DNA of 64,000 bases from Glycomyces tritici (GTDB lineage Bacteria; Actinomycetota; Actinomycetes; Mycobacteriales; Micromonosporaceae), in NCBI RefSeq assembly GCF_030403505.1, contig NZ_JAUEMJ010000003.1:682001-746000 (forward strand). The letters run 5' to 3'. The position numbers were made by a program, and so were the translations under genes. Every line of letters starts with the position of its first letter. The first letter of the stretch is position 1. Below, piece after piece: positions 35,513 through 44,648 of the stretch. The notes below the pieces were generated by a model. The model worked only from the letters and a program-made list of their open reading frames with translations. It searched no databases and was not told the DNA's origin.

Positions 35513-36985
35513 TCAGGCGCGCTTCCCGGGCGTTTCGGCCGCCGTCAAGGCGGCGCCGACCGCGAGCGGCAGGGCCCTCGCCACGTCCGACGCGGTCACC
35601 GTGCGGTGGCCCGTGGCGGCGATGCCGCCCGCGAGGCCGTGCAGGTACGCCGCCGCCACCGCCGCCTTCGCGCCCGGCATGCCCGAGGCGAGCAGCGAGG
35701 CCATGAAGCCCGCGAGCACATCCCCCGAACCGGCCGTCGCCAGCTGCGGGCGCCCGGTCGGGTTCGCCCACACTTCGCCGTCGCTCGAGGCGACCACCGT
35801 GTGATGCCCCTTCAGGAGCACCGTGCAGTTCAACCGCTTCGCCAGCACGGCCGCCGCAGCGCCCCGGTCCTCCGCGGGCGGTGAGCCGTACAGCCGCTCG
35901 TACTCGCGGTCGTGCGGCGTGAGCACCACCGGCGCCTCACGCTGCGAGAGCACCGACGGGTACTCCCCGATGAGCGTCAGCGCGTCCGCGTCCAGCACCA
36001 CCGGCGCGGGCGACTCGAGCACGTGCCGCAGCTCCGCGAGCGCCGCCTCGTCCGTCCCGAACCCCGGCCCGGCGAGCCAGGCCTGGACGCGACCGGCCTC
36101 CTTCACCTCCTGCGTGCACACCACCTCCGGGTGGCGGCGGCGCACATGCTCGGCCGCGGTGCCCGCGTACCGCACGTACCCCGAGGGCCCGGCCAGCGCG
36201 CCCGAGGTCGAGAGCACGGCCGCGCCCGGGTACCGCTCGGAGCCGGCGGCGATGCCGACGACGCCGCGCGTGTACTTGTCGTCGTCGGGGCCGGGTTCGT
36301 GCCACCAGGCGGCGAGGTCGCCGTCGTCGGCGACGCGCACGGCCGGGTGCGGGTCGAGGTAGGGGCCGAGTCCGATGTCCACCAGGACGAGTCGGCCGAC
36401 GAGGAGGGCGGCGCGGCCGAGCACGTGGCACGGTTTGCGCGAGCCGAAGGCGACGGTGACGTCGGCGGTCACGGCGCTGGCGGGGACGGCGCCGGTGTCG
36501 ACGTCCACGCCCGAGGGGACGTCGACGGCGACGATGGTGTCGGCGTCGATGGCGGCGAGCTGGTCGATGGCGCGTCCGGGGAGGCCGGGTCGGCCGCCGA
36601 TGCCGAGGACGCCGTCGAGCAGGAGGTCGCAGTGGCGGGGCGGGGTGGCGACGAGTCGCCCTCCGGCTCTGGTGAGTGCGGCTGCGGCGACGGGGTGGAC
36701 GCGTTCGCCCATGACGGGGACGGCGAAGACGCGGGCGCCGCGGCGGGCGAGGCGGGCCGCGGCGAAGAGGGCGTCGCCGCCGTTGTCACCGGGTCCGGCG
36801 AGGACGATCACGGTGGCGCCGTAGACGCCTGCGGTGCCGCGCTTGCGGCGTTGGCGCCCAAGGATTCGGGCGCATTCGGTGGCGAGTCCCGCTGCGGCGC
36901 GCTGCATGAGGGTGCCCGGCGGGAGCTGGGCCATCAGCTGCGATTCGGCGCGGCGTACTGCCGCTGCTGACCAGGCACCGTCCAT
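35513..36985 (-). CDS. nnr: Bifunctional NAD(P)H-hydrate epimerase/dehydratase
   Basis: 490 residues. The N-terminal YjeF_N epimerase domain (about 1-210; AGPGDNGGDALFAA) is joined to an ADP-dependent NAD(P)H-hydrate dehydratase with the ribokinase-like fold (about 225-485; ATAGSGDVLAGFMASLLA, and the adenine-site region VVLKGHHTVV). It repairs NADHX and NADPHX. The ATG at 36985 follows GAGAGG. The upstream acpS stop is 28 nt away, so the two genes form an operon, as in many actinobacteria. Confidence 0.93.
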   Translation of the reverse strand: MDGAWSAAAVRRAESQLMAQLPPGTLMQRAAAGLATECARILGRQRRKRGTAGVYGATVIVLAGPGDNGGDALFAAARLARRGARVFAVPVMGERVHPVAAAALTRAGGRLVATPPRHCDLLLDGVLGIGGRPGLPGRAIDQLAAIDADTIVAVDVPSGVDVDTGAVPASAVTADVTVAFGSRKPCHVLGRAALLVGRLVLVDIGLGPYLDPHPAVRVADDGDLAAWWHEPGPDDDKYTRGVVGIAAGSERYPGAAVLSTSGALAGPSGYVRYAGTAAEHVRRRHPEVVCTQEVKEAGRVQAWLAGPGFGTDEAALAELRHVLESPAPVVLDADALTLIGEYPSVLSQREAPVVLTPHDREYERLYGSPPAEDRGAAAAVLAKRLNCTVLLKGHHTVVASSDGEVWANPTGRPQLATAGSGDVLAGFMASLLASGMPGAKAAVAAAYLHGLAGGIAATGHRTVTASDVARALPLAVGAALTAAETPGKRA

Positions 36986-37013
36986 GGTGTTCCCTCTCAG
37001 GCCTGCTCGGCCG

Positions 37014-37385
37014 TCATGCCGTTTCGGCGATCACCACCGCTGTAGCGATACCGCCATCATGCGACAGCGACACGTGCCAGCGTGAGACGCCACGCTGTTC
37101 GGCCGCTGCGGCCACCGTTCCGGTGATGGTCAATGTGGGGCGGCCGTCGGGGAGGGAGAGCACTTGGCAGTCGGCCCAGTGCATGCCGCCGGGGGCGCCG
37201 AGTGCTTTGGCCACGGCTTCTTTGGCGGCGAAGCGGGCGGCGAGGGATTCGGTGCGGCGGGCGCGCCCGTCGGGGGTGCGGCGCTCGGCTTCGGTGAAGA
37301 GCTTCTCGGCGACGTGGGGGGTCCGTTCGAGCACTCGCTCGAACCGGTCCACTGCCACTACGTCTATGCCCACGGCGACGATCAC
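37014..37385 (-). CDS. acpS: Holo-[acyl-carrier-protein] synthase
   Basis: 123 residues, typical AcpS length. Magnesium-site Asp is in [15 protein letters not shown] and the second motif is [22 protein letters not shown] closes the active site. It transfers 4'-phosphopantetheine from CoA to acyl carrier protein. The start is GTG 37385. It lies upstream of nnr in the same direction. Confidence 0.93.
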   Translation of the reverse strand: MIVAVGIDVVAVDRFERVLERTPHVAEKLFTEAERRTPDGRARRTESLAARFAAKEAVAKALGAPGGMHWADCQVLSLPDGRPTLTITGTVAAAAEQRGVSRWHVSLSHDGGIATAVVIAETA

Positions 37386-37506
37386 CCCCCAAGAGTGCCA
37401 CGGGATCGGGCGCGGCGCCCTCTCATCGGGAGGTTCACCGCCACGGGTGACGCTTTTGCCGTCGCCGCTTGGGGGTTGCGGTTCGCACAGGGGGCCGCGG
37501 ATCGGC

Positions 37507-38133
37507 TCAGGTGTTCGCGGGGCCGTGGCCGACGGCGGGGAGGATCGCCTGGTCCACGATGGCCTCGAGGTAGTCGTGGTCGATGTCGGCGCCGGTGTCC
37601 ATCATGCGCTTGGCGACCATGGCTTCGCCGATGTCGAGGACGACGGGGGTGAGGCGGGCGGGGTCGATCCGGCCGTGTTCGGCGTAGTGGCGCAGGACGG
37701 TCTGGGTGAAGGTGCCGCCGCGGCGGTCGAAGACGCGTTCCCAGAGGGCTTCGACGACGGCGGGGTCGCGGGCGGGGTCGGCGAGGAGGCCCATGACGGC
37801 GCGGCCGGCGGGGCTGAACGCCCAGTCGCACATGAGGCGCAGGGAGGCGATGAGGTCGCCGCGGAGGTCGTCGGCGCTGGGTGCGGGCTGCTCGACGGGG
37901 TGTCGCGCGGCGAGGGCGTCGAGGAGGAGGTCGGTGGGGTCGGACCAGCGGCGGTAGAGGGTGGAGCGGGGGGTGGCGGCGCGTTTGGCTATGGCGTCCA
38001 TGGTGAGTCGGCCGGATCCGGTGGCGGCGGCTTCTTCGACGGCGGCGGTGTAGATGGCGTCGAGGAGTGCTTTGCCGCGCCTGCGCGTCTGTCCTTCGGC
38101 CACGGGCCGCCCCCACTCGTTAGCTACAGTCAT
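37507..38133 (-). CDS. TetR-family transcriptional regulator
   Basis: 208 residues. The N-terminal helix-turn-helix (about 22-65) contains [21 protein letters not shown]; the ligand domain follows, with a C-terminal TetR_C-like segment. It is divergent from the DUF418 membrane gene, with only 50 bp between starts, and a clear inverted repeat covers the gap. It probably represses both genes. The ligand is unknown. Confidence 0.88.
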   Translation of the reverse strand: MTVANEWGRPVAEGQTRRRGKALLDAIYTAAVEEAAATGSGRLTMDAIAKRAATPRSTLYRRWSDPTDLLLDALAARHPVEQPAPSADDLRGDLIASLRLMCDWAFSPAGRAVMGLLADPARDPAVVEALWERVFDRRGGTFTQTVLRHYAEHGRIDPARLTPVVLDIGEAMVAKRMMDTGADIDHDYLEAIVDQAILPAVGHGPANT

Positions 38134-38155
38134 GTATCTTACATCTTTAGATACA
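38133..38155. promoter_or_regulatory. Operator of the TetR/DUF418 pair
   Basis: A perfect 7-bp inverted repeat, TGTATCT-N9-AGATACA, in an AT-rich 50-bp gap. Half-sites continue on both sides (TAGCTACA, CGTGTACC), so two dimers could bind. Confidence 0.7.
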
Positions 38156-38183
38156 GCCGTGTACCTAAAGTTTTGGAGGCGAG

Positions 38184-39353
38184 ATGACCCTCTCCCCGCC
38201 CGCCATTATGAGCACCCCGCTCCGGGAGCGCTCGCTCGCACCCGATCTGGCCAGGGGCCTCATGCTCCTGCTCATCGCCCTCGCGCACGCCCACATGTTC
38301 CTCGCCCACGAGACGACCGGATGGCGCGGCTACGCCGTCGACGGCACGGTCCCGGACCGCGTCGTCGCCGGACTCCAGGTCCTCTTCGTCGACGGCCGGG
38401 CGCTGCCGATGTTCGCCGCGCTCTTCGGCTACGGCCTCGCGCGCCTCGTCCAGCGGCGCATGGACGGCGGCGCCGACTGGCCCGTAGCGCGCCGACTCGT
38501 GCGCCGCCGCAGCGCCTGGCTCCTGGCCTTCGGCTTCGCCCACGCGCTGCTCCTGTTCTTCGGCGACATCCTCGCCGCCTACGGCCTCATCGGCCTCGTG
38601 TTCACCGGCCTCCTCGCCGCCCGCGACCGCACCCTCGTGCGCACCGCCGTGATCGTCGCCGTCCTCCACCTCGCCGTGGTCGCCGCCGCGGGCGTCTCCG
38701 CGGAGGCCGCAGGCCACGCGAACAGCGCCCCGACCCTCATCGCCGACCCGCTCGAAGCGGCGGGGATGCGACTCGCCGTGTGGTCGGCCCTCACCCCGAC
38801 GTTCTACGTCGTCGACATCGTGCCCGCCTTCGCCATCGGCATCTGGGCCGCCCGCCGCCGCCTCCTCGACGAGCCCTCCCGGCACCTCCCGCTGCTGCGC
38901 CGGGTCGCCCTGGGCGGCATCGCGATCGGCGTGGCCGGAGGCCTCCCGCTGATGCTCGTCGACACGCAGCTGTGGCACCCGGACGCGCCTGCGGCCGTTG
39001 CCGTCTACGCGTTGCACAGCATCACCGGCCTCGCCTCCGGGCTCGGCTACGCGGCCCTCATCGCCGTGCTCTGCGCGGCCCTCCCGGGCCGCCCGCCCGG
39101 ACCGGTCGCGAACGCCCTCGCCGCATGCGGCCAGCGCTCGCTCACCTGCTACCTGCTCCAGTCGGTCGCGTTCACCGCCCTGTTCACACCGTTCTTCGGC
39201 GACCTCGGCGCGAGCCTGGGAGACGCGGCGGCCTCCGGCATCGCCGTGCTCGTCTGGGCCGCGACCGTGGCCCTGGCGGCGTGGATGTCGAAGGCGGGCC
39301 TGCGCGGCCCGTTCGAGGTCCTGCTGCGCCGGCTCACCTACGGCCGGCAGTGA
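38184..39353 (+). CDS. DUF418 family multi-pass membrane protein
   Basis: 389 residues with about ten membrane segments. Family markers are APDLARGLMLLLIALAHAH at the N-terminus, ALPMFAALFGYGLA, and the C-terminal CGQRSLTCYLLQS. DUF418 proteins belong to the acyltransferase_3-like membrane superfamily; their substrate is unknown. The ATG at 38184 has GGAGGCGAG directly upstream. It is controlled by the divergent TetR gene, by location and operator. A transport or lipid-modification role in drug response would be speculation. Confidence 0.85.
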   Translation: MTLSPPAIMSTPLRERSLAPDLARGLMLLLIALAHAHMFLAHETTGWRGYAVDGTVPDRVVAGLQVLFVDGRALPMFAALFGYGLARLVQRRMDGGADWPVARRLVRRRSAWLLAFGFAHALLLFFGDILAAYGLIGLVFTGLLAARDRTLVRTAVIVAVLHLAVVAAAGVSAEAAGHANSAPTLIADPLEAAGMRLAVWSALTPTFYVVDIVPAFAIGIWAARRRLLDEPSRHLPLLRRVALGGIAIGVAGGLPLMLVDTQLWHPDAPAAVAVYALHSITGLASGLGYAALIAVLCAALPGRPPGPVANALAACGQRSLTCYLLQSVAFTALFTPFFGDLGASLGDAAASGIAVLVWAATVALAAWMSKAGLRGPFEVLLRRLTYGRQ

Positions 39354-39505
39354 ACGACCGCCACGCGACGCACCCGCCTTGACGACGCGGCCGTGCCCGG
39401 CACCCCCGAGCCGGGCGCACGCCGGCCTCCCGACGAGGGGCACCGAGCCACTCGCTCAAAGCCGGCCCGAGATGCGATGATTCGGCGGTCAAGGGAGGCA
39501 CCGCC

Positions 39506-40099
39506 ATGAGCAGTGACATCACCCGGCACCACGAGACACCGGGCGACGACAGCATCTGGGTCGACGCGCGGCCCGAGCCGGTCGCAATCACCATCGCCGC
39601 CTACGACCCCGGCTGGCCCGCGCGGTACGAGGCGCTGGCCGCGCGGATCGGTGCGGCGCTCGGCCCCAAGGCCCTGGGCGTCGAGCACGTGGGATCGACC
39701 TCGGTGCCGGGGCTGGCGGCGAAGCCGGTCGTCGACATCGCGTTGACCGTGGCCGATCCGGCCGACGAGCCGTCGTACCTGCCCGAACTCGAGGGCTTGG
39801 GGTTCGCGCTCGTCATCCGCGAACCGGGCTGGCACGAGCACCGGGCCCTGAAACTCGCGCGACCGAACACGAACCTGCACGTGTGGGGGCCGGGCTGCCC
39901 CGAAGTCGAACGCCAGCGCATGTTCCGGCGGTGGCTCATCGACCATCCCGAGGACCTGCGCCGGTATCAGGAGGCGAAGACCGCGGCGGCGGCCGAGGCG
40001 AACGGGGCCGGTGAGATCGTCACGGAGTACAACCGGCGCAAAGAGCCGGTGATCCAGGAGATATACGAGCGGATCTTCCGCGCGCACGGCCTGACCTGA
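39506..40099 (+). CDS. GrpB/UPF0157 family nucleotidyltransferase-like protein
   Basis: 197 residues. The family signature is complete: VEHVGSTSVPGLAAKPVVDI (nucleotidyltransferase-like fold), then HVWGPGCPEVERQRMFRRWL. The N-terminal 30 residues are an extension. The biochemical role of the family is not settled. The ATG at 39506 is preceded by GGGAGGCACCGCC. It is flanked by DUF418 in the same direction but 150 bp apart, so it is probably independent. Confidence 0.85.
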   Translation: MSSDITRHHETPGDDSIWVDARPEPVAITIAAYDPGWPARYEALAARIGAALGPKALGVEHVGSTSVPGLAAKPVVDIALTVADPADEPSYLPELEGLGFALVIREPGWHEHRALKLARPNTNLHVWGPGCPEVERQRMFRRWLIDHPEDLRRYQEAKTAAAAEANGAGEIVTEYNRRKEPVIQEIYERIFRAHGLT

Positions 40100-40193
40100 G
40101 CGGGTCCGCGTTCGCACCCGCCTTGCGCGGCTTCGGTTCCCCGCATGGGGGATCGGTCGCCGTGCGTCAGGTGGGGCCGCCGTGCCGGGCCGC

Positions 40194-40979
40194 CTAGACC
40201 CTGGGGTTGCGCATGGGCACGTCGAACTTGCGTCCCGCCTGCCGCATGTTCGGGATCGCCCGGCGCGTGGCCCAGACCGTCCGCTTCCGGTCCTGGATGC
40301 CCCGGTCGTCGGCGTCGTGCAGCAGGACGACCTCCCCGGGTCCGGCGGCGCTGACCCGCTGGAGGATCGTCTCCCTGCTGACGGTGGGGCTCCAGTCGGC
40401 CACCGAGCGGGACCAGGAGAGCGGCGTCATGCCCATGCCCGCGCCGACGCGGGCCGCGATGCGATCGGGCCCCCAGGCCCCGAAGGGGGCGCGGAAGAAC
40501 GGGATGCGGGCGCCGGGAGCGGCTCGGCGGATCGCCGCAGTGGCGCGCAGGAGGTCCCGCTCGTACTCGGCGGCGGTGGTCCCCTGCTTCCACTTGGCGT
40601 GGTCGTGGTCCCAGGAGTGGTTGCCGAGGAGGTGTCCTTCGTTGACGATCCGGCGCACCAGTCGCGGGTACTCCTGGGCGCGCCGGCCGATGACGCAGAA
40701 GACGGCCCTGACGCCGGTGTCGTGCAGGATGTCGAGGATGTCGTCGGTCTCGGGTCCGGGCCCGTCGTCGAAGGTCAGGGCGATCCCGGTGCCGTTGGCC
40801 GAGCGGGTGACCAGGGCGGCGGAGACGGCCCTCTCCAGCGTCACGAGGTCCGACGGGGCCCCGGGCTGGAGCGACGTGATCTGCGGCGGTGCGGCGGCGG
40901 CCGTGCCGTACCCCGAGACCGCGGCGGCTCCCGAGGCCAGCAGGGTGTACAGGATCCGGCGCCGATCAGCGATCCACAT
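40194..40979 (-). CDS. Polysaccharide deacetylase (NodB-type)
   Basis: 261 residues. A Tat-like or Sec signal (RRRILYTLLASGAAAVSGYGTAAAA) indicates export. The NodB domain (about 65-240) shows the general-base motif TFDDGP, the metal-binding HSWDHDH (His in an HxxxH-type spacing), RAPFG and the catalytic-His motif VVLLHDA. It likely N-deacetylates peptidoglycan or another N-acetylglucosamine polymer. The ATG at 40979 follows AAGGGAG by 5 nt. The location beside two D,D-peptidases suggests a cell-wall group. Confidence 0.88.
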   Translation of the reverse strand: MWIADRRRILYTLLASGAAAVSGYGTAAAAPPQITSLQPGAPSDLVTLERAVSAALVTRSANGTGIALTFDDGPGPETDDILDILHDTGVRAVFCVIGRRAQEYPRLVRRIVNEGHLLGNHSWDHDHAKWKQGTTAAEYERDLLRATAAIRRAAPGARIPFFRAPFGAWGPDRIAARVGAGMGMTPLSWSRSVADWSPTVSRETILQRVSAAGPGEVVLLHDADDRGIQDRKRTVWATRRAIPNMRQAGRKFDVPMRNPRV

Positions 40980-41100
40980 GAGATCTCCCTTGCACTTTCC
41001 GGCGCCTCCATGGCGCGTATAGGCAATGTAGACCGCCGCTGCAACGCTGACAAGATTTTCGTGCAGGATCGTCTAGTGGGCGCGTCGCGCCCGAACACGA

Positions 41101-41128
41101 AGGGCCCGACCGATGTCGGTCGGGCCCT
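41101..41128 (-). terminator. Terminator of first S13 peptidase gene
   Basis: AGGGCCCGACCGA / TCGGTCGGGCCCT, a perfect 13-bp stem with a 2-nt minimal loop, 19 nt past the stop at 41147. Confidence 0.75.
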
Positions 41129-41146
41129 GCTGGTGTCGCGGTGTCC

Positions 41147-42712
41147 TTAGCAGACGGCGGGTTCGACCCAGGTGCACTCGAGGCTGTGGTTCGGGTCCTC
41201 GGCGGGCATCTCGATGTCGTCGACGTTCGCGGAGCGGAGCGTCTCGGCCTCGGTGGCCGCGGTGGTGTGCGCGGCGATCGCGGCGGCGATCTTGTCCTCG
41301 ATGTCCTTCACCGTGGAGTACAGGAAGTCGTTGACGATGACGCTGAAGACGAGCTCGCGCCCGTCGGCGTCGGTGACGTACCCGGAGAGGGCCGAGACGC
41401 TGGTCATCGACCCGGTCTTGGCGCGCACGTTCTCGGCGGCGGGGGTGCCGCACATCCGGCTCGCGAGGGTCCCGTCCTTGCAGGCGATCGGCAGGGAGTC
41501 GTACCAGGTGCCGAACCAGTCGGCCTTCTTGGCGCCCACGAGGAGGTCGGCGAGCATGTTCGAGGTCATCATGTTGTGACGCGAGATGCCGGAGCCGTCG
41601 ACCTGGCGGATGGGGCCGGTGTCGACGCCGTACGGCTCGATCCCGGCGTACGTGGCGGCCTTGCCGCTCGCGAAGGTGCCCGTGCCGGTGGCCTCGTAGC
41701 CGAGGGTCTTGAACAGGGCCTCGGCGACGGAGGCGTTGGAGGGCTTGAGGATCACGGCCGTCAGATCGGTGAGCGTCCTCGACTGGTGGGAGGCGAGGGT
41801 CTCGGGGCCCTGGGGGGTGGTCTCGCCGAAGCGGAGGTCGCCGTTGACGGTGATGCCGGCGTCCGCGAGGGAGTCGGCGAAGACGTCGGCGGCGAGCTGC
41901 GTCGGCTCGATCACCGAGCGGGTGGCGTAGGTGCCGTTGGTCCCGAGCTTCACGGTCCCGCTGACGCGGATCACGTTGTCGTGCGGGTCGCGGTTGACCG
42001 AGACGCTGGTGGTGGTGCCGGTCGTGGCGGAGTTGACGATCTCCACGTAGTCGTTCGCGGGGGCCATGCTCAGCTGCGCGGGGTCGCCCTCGGCGGCACC
42101 GGGCTTGATGAAGACGCGCACGGAGCCGGCGTTGTAGTCGTCGCCGGAGGCGACGGTGAGCGCGGAGACCTCGGCGGCGTACGTGAACTGGAGGTCGGAC
42201 CAGCCCCATTCGGTGCCGGAGCGGACCGAGTCGAACGCGGTGTCGTCGGCGACGAGGTCGCCGTCGATCGTGGAGATGCCGCGGTCGGCGAGGTCCTCGG
42301 CCATCCGGTCGTAGTCGGCTTCCAGGAGCGTCGGGTCGCCGCTGCCCCGCAGGTACAGGTCCCCGGCGACGACGCCGTCGGTCGGGCGGTCGCCCAGGAC
42401 CTCGGTCGTGTACTTGAAGTCGCCGCCGAGCTGCTCGAGGGCCGCGGCGGTGGTGGTGAGCTTGTCGTTGGAGCCGGGGATGGCGCGCTTGGCGCCGTTC
42501 CGCTCGTACAGCACCTCACCGGTGTTCGCGTCGGCGACGGTGACGCCGACCTGCGAGTCGGTGAGGCGCTTGTCGGTGAGGATCGCATCGATCGCGGCGG
42601 CGAGCGCCTCGTCGCCGGTCTCCTGGGCTTGGGCGACCACCGTGCCGGCGATGGTGATCGCACCGGCGGCGGTGACCGCGATGGCACTGGATATCAGGGT
42701 GCGTTTTCTCAT
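41147..42712 (-). CDS. dacB: Secreted D-alanyl-D-alanine carboxypeptidase/endopeptidase, S13 family (copy 1)
   Basis: 521 residues with a signal peptide ending near VVAQAQ. Penicillin-binding motifs: PGSNDKLTTTAAAL (SxxK; nucleophile Ser and Lys), DGSGISRHN (second motif block) and AKTGSMTSVSALSG (KTG). The large insert between motifs 1 and 2 is typical of S13/PBP4. It trims the pentapeptide or cuts cross-links in peptidoglycan. It ends in VEPAVC with a Cys pair near the C-terminus. It is the tandem paralogue of the next gene, from which it is separated by 184 nt with a CGGGAG-CATA-CTCCCG palindrome (42736-42751). Confidence 0.9.
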   Translation of the reverse strand: MRKRTLISSAIAVTAAGAITIAGTVVAQAQETGDEALAAAIDAILTDKRLTDSQVGVTVADANTGEVLYERNGAKRAIPGSNDKLTTTAAALEQLGGDFKYTTEVLGDRPTDGVVAGDLYLRGSGDPTLLEADYDRMAEDLADRGISTIDGDLVADDTAFDSVRSGTEWGWSDLQFTYAAEVSALTVASGDDYNAGSVRVFIKPGAAEGDPAQLSMAPANDYVEIVNSATTGTTTSVSVNRDPHDNVIRVSGTVKLGTNGTYATRSVIEPTQLAADVFADSLADAGITVNGDLRFGETTPQGPETLASHQSRTLTDLTAVILKPSNASVAEALFKTLGYEATGTGTFASGKAATYAGIEPYGVDTGPIRQVDGSGISRHNMMTSNMLADLLVGAKKADWFGTWYDSLPIACKDGTLASRMCGTPAAENVRAKTGSMTSVSALSGYVTDADGRELVFSVIVNDFLYSTVKDIEDKIAAAIAAHTTAATEAETLRSANVDDIEMPAEDPNHSLECTWVEPAVC

Positions 42713-42896
42713 GGCGCGAGCTTATGCAAGTGGGTCGGGAGCATACTCCCGGTACGAGAGCGAAGTGCTGCATCTTGCAGGGGCGCAGGACAACCGAAGT
42801 GGCGCCGGCACATGTACGGCGCGCACGGAGTCCGTGCGCGCCGCAGAGGATTCAATGGTTCCACGGTCGCCGACTCGGCGGCGACGCGTCCTCGCT

Positions 42897-44465
42897 CTAG
42901 CAGACCGCCGGTTCGTACCAGGAGCACTCGAAGCCGCCCGGGACCGCCGCGTCGGGCTCGTCCGCCGCCGCCGTCTCCGCGGACCGGGAGATCTCGGCCT
43001 CGGTGGCATCCGCGCTGTGGCTCGCGATCGCGACGGCGATCTGGTTCTCGATGTACTTCACCGAGTCGACGAGGTGGTCGTTGAGGATGATGCTGAAGAC
43101 GAGCTCGCGGCCGTCGGCGTCGGTGACGTACCCGGAGAGGGCCGAGACCGAGGTCTGGGTGCCGGTCTTGGCGTGCACGTTGCCCGCGGCGGGGGTCCCG
43201 CACATGCGGCTCGCGAGGGTGCCGTCGGTGCAGGCGACGGGGAGCCCGTTGAACCAGGTGTCGTACCAGGGCTCCTGCCTGACGCCGATGAGCAGGTCGG
43301 TGACGGCCTCCGGCGTGGCCTGGTCGAAGCGGGACATGCCCGAGCCGTCGGCCTGCCGGAGCGTGGCGGTGTCCACCCCGTACCCGGCGATCGCGGCGTG
43401 GATGCCGTCTTCGCCGTCCGCGAAGGTGCCGAGCCCGGTGTTGTGGAGGGCGACGGACTTCATGAGCGATTCGGCGAGCGAGTTGTTCGACGGCTTCAGC
43501 AGGTCGGGCGTGAGCTCGAGGAGCGTCTTCGACTCGTGGAGGGCGAGCGTGCCGCCGGCCTCCTGCGGGGCGGCCTCGTGGAGGCGGACGCCGCCGGTGA
43601 CGTCGATGCCGTTGTCGGCCAGGGAGTCCGCGAAGACGTCGGCGACCAGCGCGGTCGGGTCGATCACCGAGCGGCTGTAGTAGTCGGGGGTGACCCCGGC
43701 TTCGACGGTGCCGGTGACGCGGATCGTGTTGGCGTGCTCGTCGCGGTTGACGGTCAGGTCGGTCTCGGCGCCGGTGGTCGCCTCGTTGACCACGGTCACG
43801 TAGCCGTTCTCGGGGACCATGCGGATCTCGACCGGGTCGCCCTCGGCGGCGCCGCCGGTCATGAACAGGCGCGCGGTCCCCGCCCAGTGGTCGTCGCCGG
43901 AGCCGATGGTGAGCGCGGAGACCTCCGCGCCGGGGCTGTACTGGAGGTCGCCCCAAGCGACCTCCTCGGCATGGCGGACGTCGTCGAAGGCGGTGTCGTC
44001 GAGAACGAGATCGCCGTCGACGGTGGACACTCCGGCCGCCGCGAGGTCGGCGGCGAGGCGGTCGTAGTCCGCTTCGAGCATGGTCGTGTCGCCCGAGCCG
44101 CGCAGGTAGAGGTCTCCTGCGACGACGCCGTCGACGGGCCGGTCGCCGAGGATCTCGGTGGTGTACCGGAAGTCCTCGCCGAGGGTGGCGAGCGCGCCGG
44201 CCATGGTGGTGAGCTTCTGGTTGGAGCCGGGCAGCCCGCGCTGGTTCCCGTTGCGGTCGTATAGGACCTCGCCGGTGTCGGCGTCCCTGACGAGGACGCC
44301 GGCCTGGGAGTCGGTGAGGGCGGGGTCGGCGAGGATCGCGTCGATCGCGGCGGTCAGCGCTTCGCCGCCCGTCTCCTGGGCCTGCGCGACGGCGGTGGCC
44401 GCGATGGTGATGGCGCCCGCGGCGGTGACCGCCACGGCGCTCGAGATGAGGGTACGAGTCTTCAT
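42897..44465 (-). CDS. Secreted D-alanyl-D-alanine carboxypeptidase/endopeptidase, S13 family (copy 2)
   Basis: 522 residues, strongly similar to the preceding copy throughout, including the signal peptide and the final EPAVC. The first motif is PGSNQKLTTMAGAL (SxxK) and the third AKTGTQTSVSALSG (KTG). The second-motif block reads DGSGMSRFD where copy 1 has DGSGISRHN, so an Asp stands in the position of the Asn. Activity may be altered, or the residue may be tolerated. The ATG at 44465 starts the copy. The duplication is old, since the surrounding bases differ widely. Confidence 0.88.
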   Translation of the reverse strand: MKTRTLISSAVAVTAAGAITIAATAVAQAQETGGEALTAAIDAILADPALTDSQAGVLVRDADTGEVLYDRNGNQRGLPGSNQKLTTMAGALATLGEDFRYTTEILGDRPVDGVVAGDLYLRGSGDTTMLEADYDRLAADLAAAGVSTVDGDLVLDDTAFDDVRHAEEVAWGDLQYSPGAEVSALTIGSGDDHWAGTARLFMTGGAAEGDPVEIRMVPENGYVTVVNEATTGAETDLTVNRDEHANTIRVTGTVEAGVTPDYYSRSVIDPTALVADVFADSLADNGIDVTGGVRLHEAAPQEAGGTLALHESKTLLELTPDLLKPSNNSLAESLMKSVALHNTGLGTFADGEDGIHAAIAGYGVDTATLRQADGSGMSRFDQATPEAVTDLLIGVRQEPWYDTWFNGLPVACTDGTLASRMCGTPAAGNVHAKTGTQTSVSALSGYVTDADGRELVFSIILNDHLVDSVKYIENQIAVAIASHSADATEAEISRSAETAAADEPDAAVPGGFECSWYEPAVC

Positions 44466-44553
44466 GCGCGAGAGCGTAGAACGAGGCTTTCAGCCGGTCA
44501 TGGCAGGCGTTCGCACAACGTGTGCGGAATGACCGTTTTCAGGCGCAACGAAA

Positions 44554-44617
44554 AACGGCCGACCGGGCGTCCGCGTGCGGCTGACGCCTGCACGCGGGGC
44601 CGCCCGTATCGGCCGTT
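44554..44617 (-). terminator. Terminator of glmS
   Basis: A long imperfect hairpin: AACGGCCGA at 44554 pairs with TCGGCCGTT at 44609, and inside it CGGGCG pairs with CGCCCG. It lies beyond the glmS stop, with A residues on the plus side giving a U run on the minus transcript. Confidence 0.75.
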
Positions 44618-44648
44618 CGGTCAGATCACCGTCGTCGAGGAATCGGGG

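Noticed and set aside
38222..38233. CebR-like GGGAGCGCTC near the DUF418 start
   Set aside because: Only the central part matches, it lies inside coding sequence, and the gene has its own TetR operator.
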